Below, piece by piece: positions 44,282-51,832 of a stretch of DNA of 64,000 bases; the stretch's first letter is position 1, and the number at the start of each line of letters is the position of its first letter. A model generated the notes under the pieces. It did not search any database. It was not told the DNA's origin and worked only from the letters and a program-made list of their open reading frames with translations. Where the stretch lies: positions 1-64,000 of the forward strand of contig CAAEJV010000003.1 in NCBI GenBank assembly GCA_900756155.1, given 5' to 3'. Origin of the DNA: Pasteurellaceae bacterium (GTDB lineage Bacteria > Pseudomonadota > Gammaproteobacteria > Enterobacterales > Pasteurellaceae). A program made the translations under genes and the position numbers.

Positions 44282-44737
44282 ATGTCTTTTTTCTCTTTTG
44301 CTTTTTTAGAAAATTCGATGTCTTTTGAAGGTTATTTTAAATATATCGCCATTTTTGTCTCGTTAGGTGCATTGCTTGTGGTGACAAGCTTATATTTACG
44401 TCATCGGTTACAAACCAAATATCGCGATCTCAGTATTATCTTTCTTTTATTAATTATTTTCTTGCTCGGTGTGCAATATAAGCAATATGAGCAAAATGAA
44501 GTCTATGCAGCTGATATCTCTAGCGTGGTGACATTTTTAAATTCGGTGAAAGATAGTCAAAATTTACAGAAAGAAGATATTCGTACCAATAGCCGTACAT
44601 TAATGAACGGCATGATTTTAAATATTCGGGATCAGTATTTCGAAGTCCATTTTAATAATGATTTTTCAGCGTATACCTTATCCCCAATTAACTTAGTAAA
44701 CCCTAATGTTACTGTGATTGATAAGGAGGATAAATAA
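44282..44737 (+). CDS. DUF3290 membrane protein
   Basis: A 151-residue protein with two membrane segments (about 20-40 and 50-68) and a C-terminal extracytoplasmic domain. It contains TSLYLRHRLQTKYRDLSIIFLLL, the pattern of DUF3290, a family mostly known from lactobacilli and streptococci and paired with DUF421 proteins. AGGAATGACAA precedes ATG 44282. Its stop overlaps the next start (TAATG). Function unknown. Confidence 0.8.
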   Translation: MSFFSFAFLENSMSFEGYFKYIAIFVSLGALLVVTSLYLRHRLQTKYRDLSIIFLLLIIFLLGVQYKQYEQNEVYAADISSVVTFLNSVKDSQNLQKEDIRTNSRTLMNGMILNIRDQYFEVHFNNDFSAYTLSPINLVNPNVTVIDKEDK

Positions 44738-45372
44738 TGGATGGCTACACATTATTAGGCTTGAAATTGGCCATGGGTATTATTGGACTGGTACTCCAAA
44801 TGAACTTAATGGGAAAAGGTAACCTTGCACCGACTTCCGCGATGGATCAGGTACAAAACTATGTGCTAGGTGGCATTATTGGTGGTGTGATTTATAGCGA
44901 TAGTATTGGGGTATTCCAGTTCTCTCTCGTGCTCGTGCTTTGGACATTATTGGTTTTTACCCTCCGTTTTATCAAAAATCATAACAAATTAGTTAAATCT
45001 TTGATTGATGGTAAACCTGTTTGGGTGATTTCAAACGGCAAGGTAAAAACTGCTGAATGTATGAAAAACAGTATTACTGCTAATGACCTCATGTTTAAGT
45101 TACGTGCTGCCGGTATTTATGAAATCAAAACGGTTAAACGTGCGGTATTCGAACAAAATGGGCAACTCTCGATTATTCAATACGGCGATGATAACTTACG
45201 TTATCCATTAATTGTTGATGGACAATTAGATGATGATGTTTTAGACATTATTGATCGTGATGAAGAATGGGTTAAAGCTGAGTTAGAAAAACAGAACATG
45301 ACGATTGAGCAAGTGTATATTGGCGAATACTTGAATGGTCAGTTAGTGGCACATGTATATGAAAACAAATAA
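44737..45372 (+). CDS. DUF421 (YetF-like) membrane protein
   Basis: A 211-residue protein with three N-terminal membrane segments and a C-terminal alpha/beta DUF421 domain containing KPVWVISNGKV and NDLMFKLRAAGIYEIKTVKRAVFEQNGQLSI. Related to Bacillus YetF/YrbG, which form periplasmic or extracellular-facing domains tied to spore-envelope or stress roles. Translationally coupled to the DUF3290 gene; this pair is common in Firmicutes. Confidence 0.82.
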   Translation: MDGYTLLGLKLAMGIIGLVLQMNLMGKGNLAPTSAMDQVQNYVLGGIIGGVIYSDSIGVFQFSLVLVLWTLLVFTLRFIKNHNKLVKSLIDGKPVWVISNGKVKTAECMKNSITANDLMFKLRAAGIYEIKTVKRAVFEQNGQLSIIQYGDDNLRYPLIVDGQLDDDVLDIIDRDEEWVKAELEKQNMTIEQVYIGEYLNGQLVAHVYENK

Positions 45373-45375
45373 AAG

Positions 45376-45406
45376 AGACCGCACCTTAAAAGTGCGGTCT
45401 TTTTTA
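45376..45406 (+). terminator. Inverted USS pair terminator after the DUF421 gene
   Basis: AGACCGCAC (45376-45384) and GTGCGGTCT (45392-45400) followed by a T run. Confidence 0.9.
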
Positions 45407-45461
45407 TTAAATATTTAAACCTACAAATTATTATTTTGTGCGATTTAGTAATTAACTTTAA

Positions 45462-45501
45462 TTTTTTTTTAATTGTAGATTTTAATACTTAAAATTATAA
45501 T
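45462..45501 (+). promoter_or_regulatory. Promoter of the surface-lipoprotein gene with T9 tract
   Basis: TTGTAG (45473-45478), 17-bp spacer, TATAAT (45496-45501). A run of nine T's (45462-45470) abuts the -35 element and could act as an UP element or a slippage site. Confidence 0.6.
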
Positions 45502-45548
45502 AGCTTTGGATTTTTATTATTACTTTTATTTCCTAAGGAACCTATCTT

Positions 45549-46832
45549 ATGAACATTCAAAAAACAATGCTCGCTACAGCGCTATTAGCTTTTTTAACTG
45601 GTTGTGGAAGTAGTGGCGGTGGCTCTAGCCAACCGACATCAAATAATGAAGTTAAAAATGATCAAGCAACACAAGCTCAAGTAGAGAAACAGAAAAACGA
45701 AGTTCAAGCGTTAAAGCAACAACTTGCTCAGACTCAAAAGGAAAAGAAATCTATTGAAGACAAATTACAGCAAATAGATCAGGTTTCTACTCAGACTTTG
45801 AGTAAAACAAAATCAGAGTTACAACAAGCAAATTTTAAATTACTAGAGACTGAGGATAGGTTAACTAAAGCAGAGCAATTTTTAAAAGAACGTCAGGAAA
45901 AACTTGAAAAATTGGAGAAAGAACAAGCAAGACTTGAGCAAGCTATTACACAAGCTAATTCAGATAATACAGAAAAAACACAAAAAATAGAGATATTAAA
46001 AGAACAAAAGAATCAAGTGGAAAATGAGCTATCTCTAGAAACAGAAAAACTTGAAAATGCATTAAAAGATAAAGTTCAAATTCAACAAGAATTTAATACT
46101 TATAAACAAAAAATAGATGAATTTAACAAGTTGATTAAAACAGTGGTTGAAAACGAGAGAGGGCAAGGTCGATATAATTCAGCAATTGGTGGGCGTTATA
46201 CTGCCAATATTGATAGTTTGCCTAATGGATTATACCAAATTCCTTTTGTTATGATGTATTCTGAAAATGGATTAGGGGAAACTTCAGGGGGATATTCAAC
46301 AATTTATAAACAAGCTTATTCTATTGTTTATGGGCGAGAACATAAATTTTTCTCTCAAGACTTTACCTCTGATGGTAATTATCGTATAGAAAAGAATACT
46401 GGTGGAGAGAAAACAATTGTTTTACCAAGCGAAGGATTAGCTACTTATAATGGCAAAGCTTTTACTGCAAATCATGATGGGGAGTTGACTTATACTGTTA
46501 ATTTTACGGATAGAACTGGTTCAGGGAAACTATCTAATTTCAAAGATATTGATGATATCAGTTTGAATTCCGGTGAGATTTCTAGTGGTAGCAATATGAT
46601 TAAATCCAGTGCTTCTATGGCTAATGGTACCCAAGGAGAATATGAGTTAAGTTTTTATGGTCCGAATGCAGAGGAAATCGCAGGTAAAGCTTATATTTAT
46701 AAACAACTAGATAATACAAAGCATGTAAATGGAGGCACTGCGAGAGAATATAACCAAAAAGATGAGCGTGGTGAACTTATTCGAGGAACTCAATTTGGAT
46801 TCGGTGGTACTCGCGGCGAAATTCAAAAATAA
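45549..46832 (+). CDS. Slam-dependent-type surface lipoprotein with coiled-coil stalk
   Basis: A 427-residue lipoprotein. Signal peptide with lipobox LTGC, Cys19 lipidated, then a flexible GSSGGGSS linker. Residues about 40-210 are heptad-rich coiled coil (K/E/Q/L-rich). Residues about 215-427 look like a small beta-barrel of the TbpB/fHbp kind, ending in QFGFGGTRGE, similar to the closing strand motif of Slam substrates. The next gene encodes a Slam outer-membrane protein, so this is probably its surface-displayed client. Ligand unknown. AAGGAACC precedes ATG 45549. The family call rests on pattern and context. Confidence 0.82.
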   Translation: MNIQKTMLATALLAFLTGCGSSGGGSSQPTSNNEVKNDQATQAQVEKQKNEVQALKQQLAQTQKEKKSIEDKLQQIDQVSTQTLSKTKSELQQANFKLLETEDRLTKAEQFLKERQEKLEKLEKEQARLEQAITQANSDNTEKTQKIEILKEQKNQVENELSLETEKLENALKDKVQIQQEFNTYKQKIDEFNKLIKTVVENERGQGRYNSAIGGRYTANIDSLPNGLYQIPFVMMYSENGLGETSGGYSTIYKQAYSIVYGREHKFFSQDFTSDGNYRIEKNTGGEKTIVLPSEGLATYNGKAFTANHDGELTYTVNFTDRTGSGKLSNFKDIDDISLNSGEISSGSNMIKSSASMANGTQGEYELSFYGPNAEEIAGKAYIYKQLDNTKHVNGGTAREYNQKDERGELIRGTQFGFGGTRGEIQK

Positions 46833-46843
46833 TTACTAAGATG

Positions 46844-46867
46844 TGTAGGGGAATATTTTCCCCTACA
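46844..46867 (+). other. Intercistronic hairpin between surface lipoprotein and Slam genes
   Basis: TGTAGGGGAA (46844-46853), loop TATT, TTCCCCTACA (46858-46867): a perfect 10-bp stem without a good T run. It may attenuate transcription so that less Slam than lipoprotein is made. Confidence 0.65.
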
Positions 46868-46934
46868 ATTATAATCATAAGAAAAATGTTATTTGAACGT
46901 TGGTTTAAATGGCATTTATTAGTCTAAATTTACT

Positions 46935-48359
46935 ATGAAAAAATTCTTAAGCTTTCTGTTTTTCCTGCCACTTACTATACAAGCTGAAACCTTTCATGCC
47001 CCACAGCCTGTTTTTTTTGAAAATAACACCTCACCAAAACAGCCAGAGCCACAAATTAGAACTCACTCAAAAACTGAAAATTTACCAGTATCTTCGATTA
47101 CAGTTTCAGAGCAAGATAGCTCAAAGAACAAGCTAGAAAAATTGATTAATTATGGTGTAGTAAAACAACGATGGGCTTTGCTAAAACAAGTTTTACCGTT
47201 GTATCAACAGCAAGCTAATTATGATGTTACGCTTTATCGCTACGCAAAGGGAGCGATGCTGAGAGCTGAACAGGAGTATGCAGAGGCTATTGCTCTTTAT
47301 CAACAAATTTTAGTAGATAAACCGGAGTTATCTTATCCTCGCTTTGATTTAGGTGTGATGTTATTTGAGAACAAGCAATATCGACAAGCCGAGATGGAGC
47401 TAAAACAAGCGAAACCAATGCTTTCCTCTCAAATGCAACAATTAGCAGAACGTTATTTGCAAGCAATAACAGAACGCCAAAGTTGGCAGCCAGATGTTGA
47501 ATTGCAATATACGCAAACAGATAATGTGAACAATGCGTCCTCTCAACAGGATATTATTTTAGGTGGTTTACGTTTTAAAAAAGATGAAGAATCCTTACCA
47601 CAAAAGGCGCATGGTTTTCGTTATGGTTTGGGGCTGAACCGTGAATTGAACCTGGATGGTAATCATTTTATTGCGTTTAATAGCCGTTTCAGTGGAGTAC
47701 ATTATTGGGATAATCAAGATTATAGCGAAAAATCACTTTATGCTTCTCTTGGATATCGACATCGTTCAGCTTTACAAGCTTTTGGATTTATGCCATTTTT
47801 TGAACAGAATTGGCTAGGTTCTCCACGTTATAGCAAAAATTATGGGATGGTTGCAGATTTTCGGCGAGAATTAAGTACTTATTGGGTAATTTCAACTTCG
47901 ATTTCTCATACGCAAAAACGTTATGTAGAGCCATCAATTGCTCGTCGACATAATGGTTACATTAATAGCGTCACACTCTCTTTAAGCTATCAAGTCAAAC
48001 CGAATTGGCTATTGTTTGGTGGTGTTGAAGGAAGTATTGACCGCAGTAAAGATAAAGCGGAGTCTTCACTTCGCCGCGGCGTAAATATTGGTACAGTATG
48101 GGAGCTTAAAGATTTTGTTAGTCGTGTGAATTTGCGTTATATAAAACGTGATTTCCGCGCAGAAAATTTTTATTTTCCAGAGAAAAAACGACAAGATAAG
48201 GAATATAGCTTGAATGCAACGCTTTGGCATAACAAATTGCAGTGGAATGGTTTTATACCTAAACTGAATTATCGTTATCGTAAAATTGACAGTAATATTC
48301 CTGAATTCTATTCACGTAAAAGTAGTGAGTGGTTTGTTTCGGTGGAAAAGCAATTTTAG
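46935..48359 (+). CDS. Surface lipoprotein assembly modifier (Slam), DUF560
   Basis: A 474-residue outer-membrane protein. Sec signal MKKFLSFLFFLPLTIQA. The periplasmic N-terminal domain (about residues 50-185) has TPR-like repeats (EQEYAEAIALYQQILVDKP, NKQYRQAEMELKQ). A C-terminal barrel of about fourteen strands ends in WFVSVEKQF with terminal Phe. This is the Slam architecture first described in Neisseria, which moves lipoproteins such as TbpB and fHbp to the cell surface. It lies 102 bases after its likely client. Confidence 0.9.
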   Translation: MKKFLSFLFFLPLTIQAETFHAPQPVFFENNTSPKQPEPQIRTHSKTENLPVSSITVSEQDSSKNKLEKLINYGVVKQRWALLKQVLPLYQQQANYDVTLYRYAKGAMLRAEQEYAEAIALYQQILVDKPELSYPRFDLGVMLFENKQYRQAEMELKQAKPMLSSQMQQLAERYLQAITERQSWQPDVELQYTQTDNVNNASSQQDIILGGLRFKKDEESLPQKAHGFRYGLGLNRELNLDGNHFIAFNSRFSGVHYWDNQDYSEKSLYASLGYRHRSALQAFGFMPFFEQNWLGSPRYSKNYGMVADFRRELSTYWVISTSISHTQKRYVEPSIARRHNGYINSVTLSLSYQVKPNWLLFGGVEGSIDRSKDKAESSLRRGVNIGTVWELKDFVSRVNLRYIKRDFRAENFYFPEKKRQDKEYSLNATLWHNKLQWNGFIPKLNYRYRKIDSNIPEFYSRKSSEWFVSVEKQF

Positions 48360-48374
48360 AGTTAATTAGATCAA

Positions 48375-48409
48375 AAAAGCCTTGTTCATTTTCTATGAGC
48401 AAGGCTTTT
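48375..48409. terminator. Bidirectional terminator between slam and tyrP
   Basis: GCCTTGTTCAT (48379-48389) and ATGAGCAAGGC (48395-48405) with one G-U pair, flanked by A's and T's. Confidence 0.9.
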
Positions 48410-48440
48410 GTTATTAAAGTGCGGTCTTTTTTGTTTCATT

Positions 48441-49655
48441 TTAACCGACAACAAAAGGTAAATAACCCGCTCGGATGGCAAAAGGAATCGAAGTAATAAT
48501 CACACCGAGTACCAATACAAGTACTAACAATGCGTTACCGCCCCATACTCTGTATGGCAAGTTAGGATGAATCGCACGTGCTTTCCAAACTAATGCTACC
48601 GGTAAAACCACTGCGTAGAACGCGAACATTTGACCGGCATAACCCAGAGCGAGAATAAAACCTTCCGGATAGAAAAGGGAGAAAAGCACTGGGGGAATAA
48701 AGGTCATTAAACCTAATGAAATACGCCCTGCATGAATATCAAAAGATTGTTTGAGTAAGTCTTCGATACATTCTAATAAACCTAATGCCACCCCTAAGAA
48801 TGAAGTGACCAATGCTAAAGTGGAGAAGGTTTTTACCGCATTCGCAATAATTGGGCTTTGGGTGATTTCTAAGGTTGCTTTCACCAAGCCATTTAACGTG
48901 GCGTCTTCACGTAAAATTTGTAAAAACTCATTTTGGCTGAGTAAGCCGTGCGTAGAAAGCTGCCATAAAAAGTAAGCAAATAACGTGATGCCGGAGCCCA
49001 CTAAAATCGCAATGCGTAAGGATTTCACATTACCGTCTAAGTATTTATTTAAACTTGGAATGGAACCATGGAAACCAAATGCCGTGAAAAATACAGGGCT
49101 TGCAGAAATAATTAAAGCGTTATCAATTGGCATCGCCATTAAGTTATCAAATTTGATGTTCGGTAGCATTAACGCGAGCACTAAGATAAAAGCAGCAATC
49201 ATCACAAAGAATAACACGCGATTGATTTTATCCACGCTGTGGGTGCCGATGACAATAAAACTACCGAAGAAAATGGTGAATACAAGCACCGCGATTTTGT
49301 TCATGGTGTCTTTATCGCCCATGGCTGGGAGTAAATCCATTAATAAGGAACCACCACCACTCACATAAGCAGCAATTAAGGCATATAAGAAGACAATTAA
49401 AACCGCGGTGGAAATAATTCGTCCTGCTTTACCAAAATATTGTGCAGCAAGTGTGCCGATCCCTGCATCACTGTCAGCGGTTTGATACAGTTCCACGAAT
49501 AACAATGCGGTGAAAGTGAGCACCGCCCACAAGCCAAGTAATAAGAAAACAGTTGCAGTTAAGCCAATTCCCGCAGAGGTGAGTGGCATTGCCAACATCC
49601 CCGCCCCAATCATGGTTCCTGCAACAAGTAAGGTACTTCCCACGGTCTTGTTCAT
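48441..49655 (-). CDS. tyrP: Tyrosine-specific transport protein (HAAAP family)
   Basis: A 404-residue permease with eleven membrane segments. It begins GSTLLVAGTMIGAGMLAMPL, the hydroxy/aromatic amino acid permease signature shared by TyrP, Mtr and TnaB. H. influenzae encodes TyrP-type proteins. A TyrR-box-like site overlaps its promoter, which favours tyrosine over tryptophan. It imports aromatic amino acid with protons across the inner membrane. CTTAGGTTG-side ribosome site AAGGAAGAT precedes ATG 49655. Confidence 0.88.
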   Translation of the reverse strand: MNKTVGSTLLVAGTMIGAGMLAMPLTSAGIGLTATVFLLLGLWAVLTFTALLFVELYQTADSDAGIGTLAAQYFGKAGRIISTAVLIVFLYALIAAYVSGGGSLLMDLLPAMGDKDTMNKIAVLVFTIFFGSFIVIGTHSVDKINRVLFFVMIAAFILVLALMLPNIKFDNLMAMPIDNALIISASPVFFTAFGFHGSIPSLNKYLDGNVKSLRIAILVGSGITLFAYFLWQLSTHGLLSQNEFLQILREDATLNGLVKATLEITQSPIIANAVKTFSTLALVTSFLGVALGLLECIEDLLKQSFDIHAGRISLGLMTFIPPVLFSLFYPEGFILALGYAGQMFAFYAVVLPVALVWKARAIHPNLPYRVWGGNALLVLVLVLGVIITSIPFAIRAGYLPFVVG

Positions 49656-49692
49656 TTTATCTTCCTTAGGTTGTAATAATAAATTTACGATG

Positions 49693-49722
49693 ATTGTATT
49701 TTAATCTTTACAGTGTGTAAAG
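49693..49722 (-). promoter_or_regulatory. tyrP promoter overlapped by TyrR-like box and palindrome
   Basis: On the minus strand, -35 TTTACA (complement of 49716-49721), 17-bp spacer, -10 TACAAT (complement of 49693-49698). TGTATT-N6-TTTACA (49695-49712) matches the TyrR box TGTAAA-N6-TTTACA at 10 of 12 positions and covers the -10. A perfect palindrome CTTTACA-GTG-TGTAAAG spans 49706-49722. Confidence 0.75.
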
Positions 49723-49831
49723 TAGGGAAAACAAAATTCTTCTACAAAATGTACGGTAGAAATGACCGCACTTTCCCGATAAAATAGCCGGCAAATCAAT
49801 TAAGACAAGAGACAATAGTAGGAGAGCGCTT

Positions 49832-50695
49832 ATGATTTATAGTATGACAGCCTTTGCACGCCTTGAAATTAAGAAAGATTGGGGTGATGCAGTTTGGGAA
49901 ATTCGTTCGGTTAACCAACGTTATTTGGAAAACTTTTTCCGCTTGCCAGAGCAATTCCGTGGCTTGGAAAATGCTTTGCGTGAGAAACTTCGTCAAAATC
50001 TCACTCGTGGTAAAATTGAATGTTCATTGCGTATTGATAGCAAAAAACAAGCGGCGGCTGAGCTCAATTTAAATAAAGAATTAGCGAATCAAGTTATCCA
50101 ATCTTTACAATGGATTAAGGCGCAAGCAGGTGAGGGCGAAATCAATTTAACGGATGTATTGCGTTATCCCGGCGTGGTGGAAGCGACTGAGCAAGATTTA
50201 GATGCCATCAGTCAAGATTTGTTGACAGCTTTCGATGAATTGTTGGTGGAATTTATTGCAATGCGTGGACGTGAAGGCGAAAAATTGCAAGCCATTATTC
50301 AACAGCGTCTTGATGGCATCACCGTGGAAGCCGAAAAAGTGCGGTCACAAATGCCGGCAGTTTTACAATGGCAGCGTGAGCGTTTATTGCAACGTTTTGA
50401 AGAAGCGAAGATTCAACTTGATCCACAACGTGTTGAACAAGAAATGATTTTATTGGCGCAACGCGTGGATGTGGCAGAAGAATTAGATCGTTTGCAAATG
50501 CATGTGAAAGAAACCAACAACATCTTGAAAAAAGGTGGGGCAGTAGGTCGTAAACTGGATTTTATGATGCAAGAACTGAATCGTGAATCTAACACGTTGG
50601 CATCAAAATCCATTAATGCTGATATCACCGCTTCTGCCGTGGAATTAAAAGTATTAATCGAACAAATGCGTGAGCAAATTCAAAACCTTGAATAG
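49832..50695 (+). CDS. yicC: YicC family endoribonuclease
   Basis: A 287-residue protein with YicC_N (MIYSMTAFARLEI... SVNQRYLE, RGKIECSLRI) and the C-terminal DUF1732 domain (EEVDVAEELDRLQMH-like region, GRKLDFMMQELNREXNT). The conserved end is DFMMQELNRESNTLASKS. E. coli YicC is an RNase that affects sRNA turnover. AGGAG precedes ATG 49832. Followed by ygfZ after 8 bases. Confidence 0.93.
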   Translation: MIYSMTAFARLEIKKDWGDAVWEIRSVNQRYLENFFRLPEQFRGLENALREKLRQNLTRGKIECSLRIDSKKQAAAELNLNKELANQVIQSLQWIKAQAGEGEINLTDVLRYPGVVEATEQDLDAISQDLLTAFDELLVEFIAMRGREGEKLQAIIQQRLDGITVEAEKVRSQMPAVLQWQRERLLQRFEEAKIQLDPQRVEQEMILLAQRVDVAEELDRLQMHVKETNNILKKGGAVGRKLDFMMQELNRESNTLASKSINADITASAVELKVLIEQMREQIQNLE

Positions 50696-50703
50696 GAAAA
50701 ATC

Positions 50704-51543
50704 ATGGCAACATTTATTTCATTAAACCACTATGATTTGGTGGAAGTGGCGGGCGTGGATGCGGAGAAATATCTGCAAGGCCAATTAACTTGTGATGTGG
50801 TGCATTTAGCAGCTGGCGCTTCAACGCTTACGGCGCATTGCGATCCTAAAGGCAAAATGAACTCGTTGTTCCGCTTGATTAAGCTTTCATCAGAGCAGTT
50901 TTTGATTTTAATGCCGAAAAATTTATTTACGCCACTCGATCATTTAAAAAAATACGCCGTGTTTTCAAAAGTGACTTTCCAAGTATTGAATTGGCAAATT
51001 GTCGGCTTGATTGGTGAAAAGTGCGGTCGAATTCAAGCGCAAATTACCTTGGATATTGATGAAAATCGCACAATTTTGATCAATCCTACACCGTTAGATG
51101 TCACCTTTAATGGCGATGAAAAACAATGGCTTTGTGCGGATATTCAAGCGGGCTTACCAAGTTTGAGTGCGGAAACGCAAAATGAATTTATCCCACAGGC
51201 ATTAAATCTACAAGCTATCGAACAAGCGATTTCTTTTACGAAAGGCTGTTATATCGGGCAAGAAACTGTCGCGCGAGCCAAATATCGTGGCGCCAATAAA
51301 CGTGCAATGTATGTGCTTTCAGGAGAAACCACGGTTACACCGAAAATAGGCAGCGAAATAGAAATGCAGTTAGAAACAGCTTGGCGTAAAACGGGCTCGA
51401 TCGTAAGTGCGGTCAATTTTGACGGTGTTTTATGGTTACAAGTGGTGATGAACAACGATTTAGAAGAAGGGACGCATTTCCGTTTACCTGAAGATGGAAC
51501 AGTTCTGAAAATTAAATCTCTTCCTTATTCCATAAACAACTAA
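50704..51543 (+). CDS. ygfZ: Folate-binding Fe-S maturation / tRNA-modifying protein YgfZ
   Basis: A 279-residue protein with GcvT-like fold. The diagnostic KGCYIGQETVARAKYRG near residue 180 carries the functional Cys. YgfZ supports [4Fe-4S] enzymes such as MiaB with tetrahydrofolate. E. coli YgfZ is about 326 residues, so this one is shorter but complete for Pasteurellaceae. Ribosome site AGGAAAA precedes ATG 50704. Contains two USS copies. Confidence 0.93.
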   Translation: MATFISLNHYDLVEVAGVDAEKYLQGQLTCDVVHLAAGASTLTAHCDPKGKMNSLFRLIKLSSEQFLILMPKNLFTPLDHLKKYAVFSKVTFQVLNWQIVGLIGEKCGRIQAQITLDIDENRTILINPTPLDVTFNGDEKQWLCADIQAGLPSLSAETQNEFIPQALNLQAIEQAISFTKGCYIGQETVARAKYRGANKRAMYVLSGETTVTPKIGSEIEMQLETAWRKTGSIVSAVNFDGVLWLQVVMNNDLEEGTHFRLPEDGTVLKIKSLPYSINN

Positions 51544-51574
51544 AGATATTGTCTCTTAATCTATTTTAAACTTA

Positions 51575-51613
51575 AAAATCCTTGGCGAAGTCAATCTTTG
51601 CAAGGATTTTTTT
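51575..51613 (+). terminator. Terminator after ygfZ
   Basis: AAAATCCTTG (51575-51584) and CAAGGATTTT (51601-51610) with a partly paired inner loop (GCGAAG/CTTTGC), followed by T's. Confidence 0.88.
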
Positions 51614-51727
51614 ATTATGCCTTTTGTAATGAAAATTTATTTTCTAGCACAATTTCTGTATTTTTGTCAGATTTTTTGAATAGTTAAAAAAATGTTACAA
51701 GGATAAAAGGGAAATGTTAAAAAATTA

Positions 51728-51743
51728 TGAGATCTTTGTCACA
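51728..51743. promoter_or_regulatory. Candidate CRP site upstream of lctP
   Basis: TGAGA-TCTTTG-TCACA differs from TGTGA-N6-TCACA at one position and lies about 90 bases before ATG 51833. The 289-base gap after ygfZ otherwise holds a terminator and AT-rich sequence; a likely -10 is TAGGGT/TATAGG near 51765. Confidence 0.55.
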
Positions 51744-51832
51744 TTTTCAATAAATTTCACTTAATAGGGTATAGGTTTTTTCTTTAAAACCCATAGAATA
51801 CGCGCAATTTTAGTTATGCAAGAGGAGCAAGT

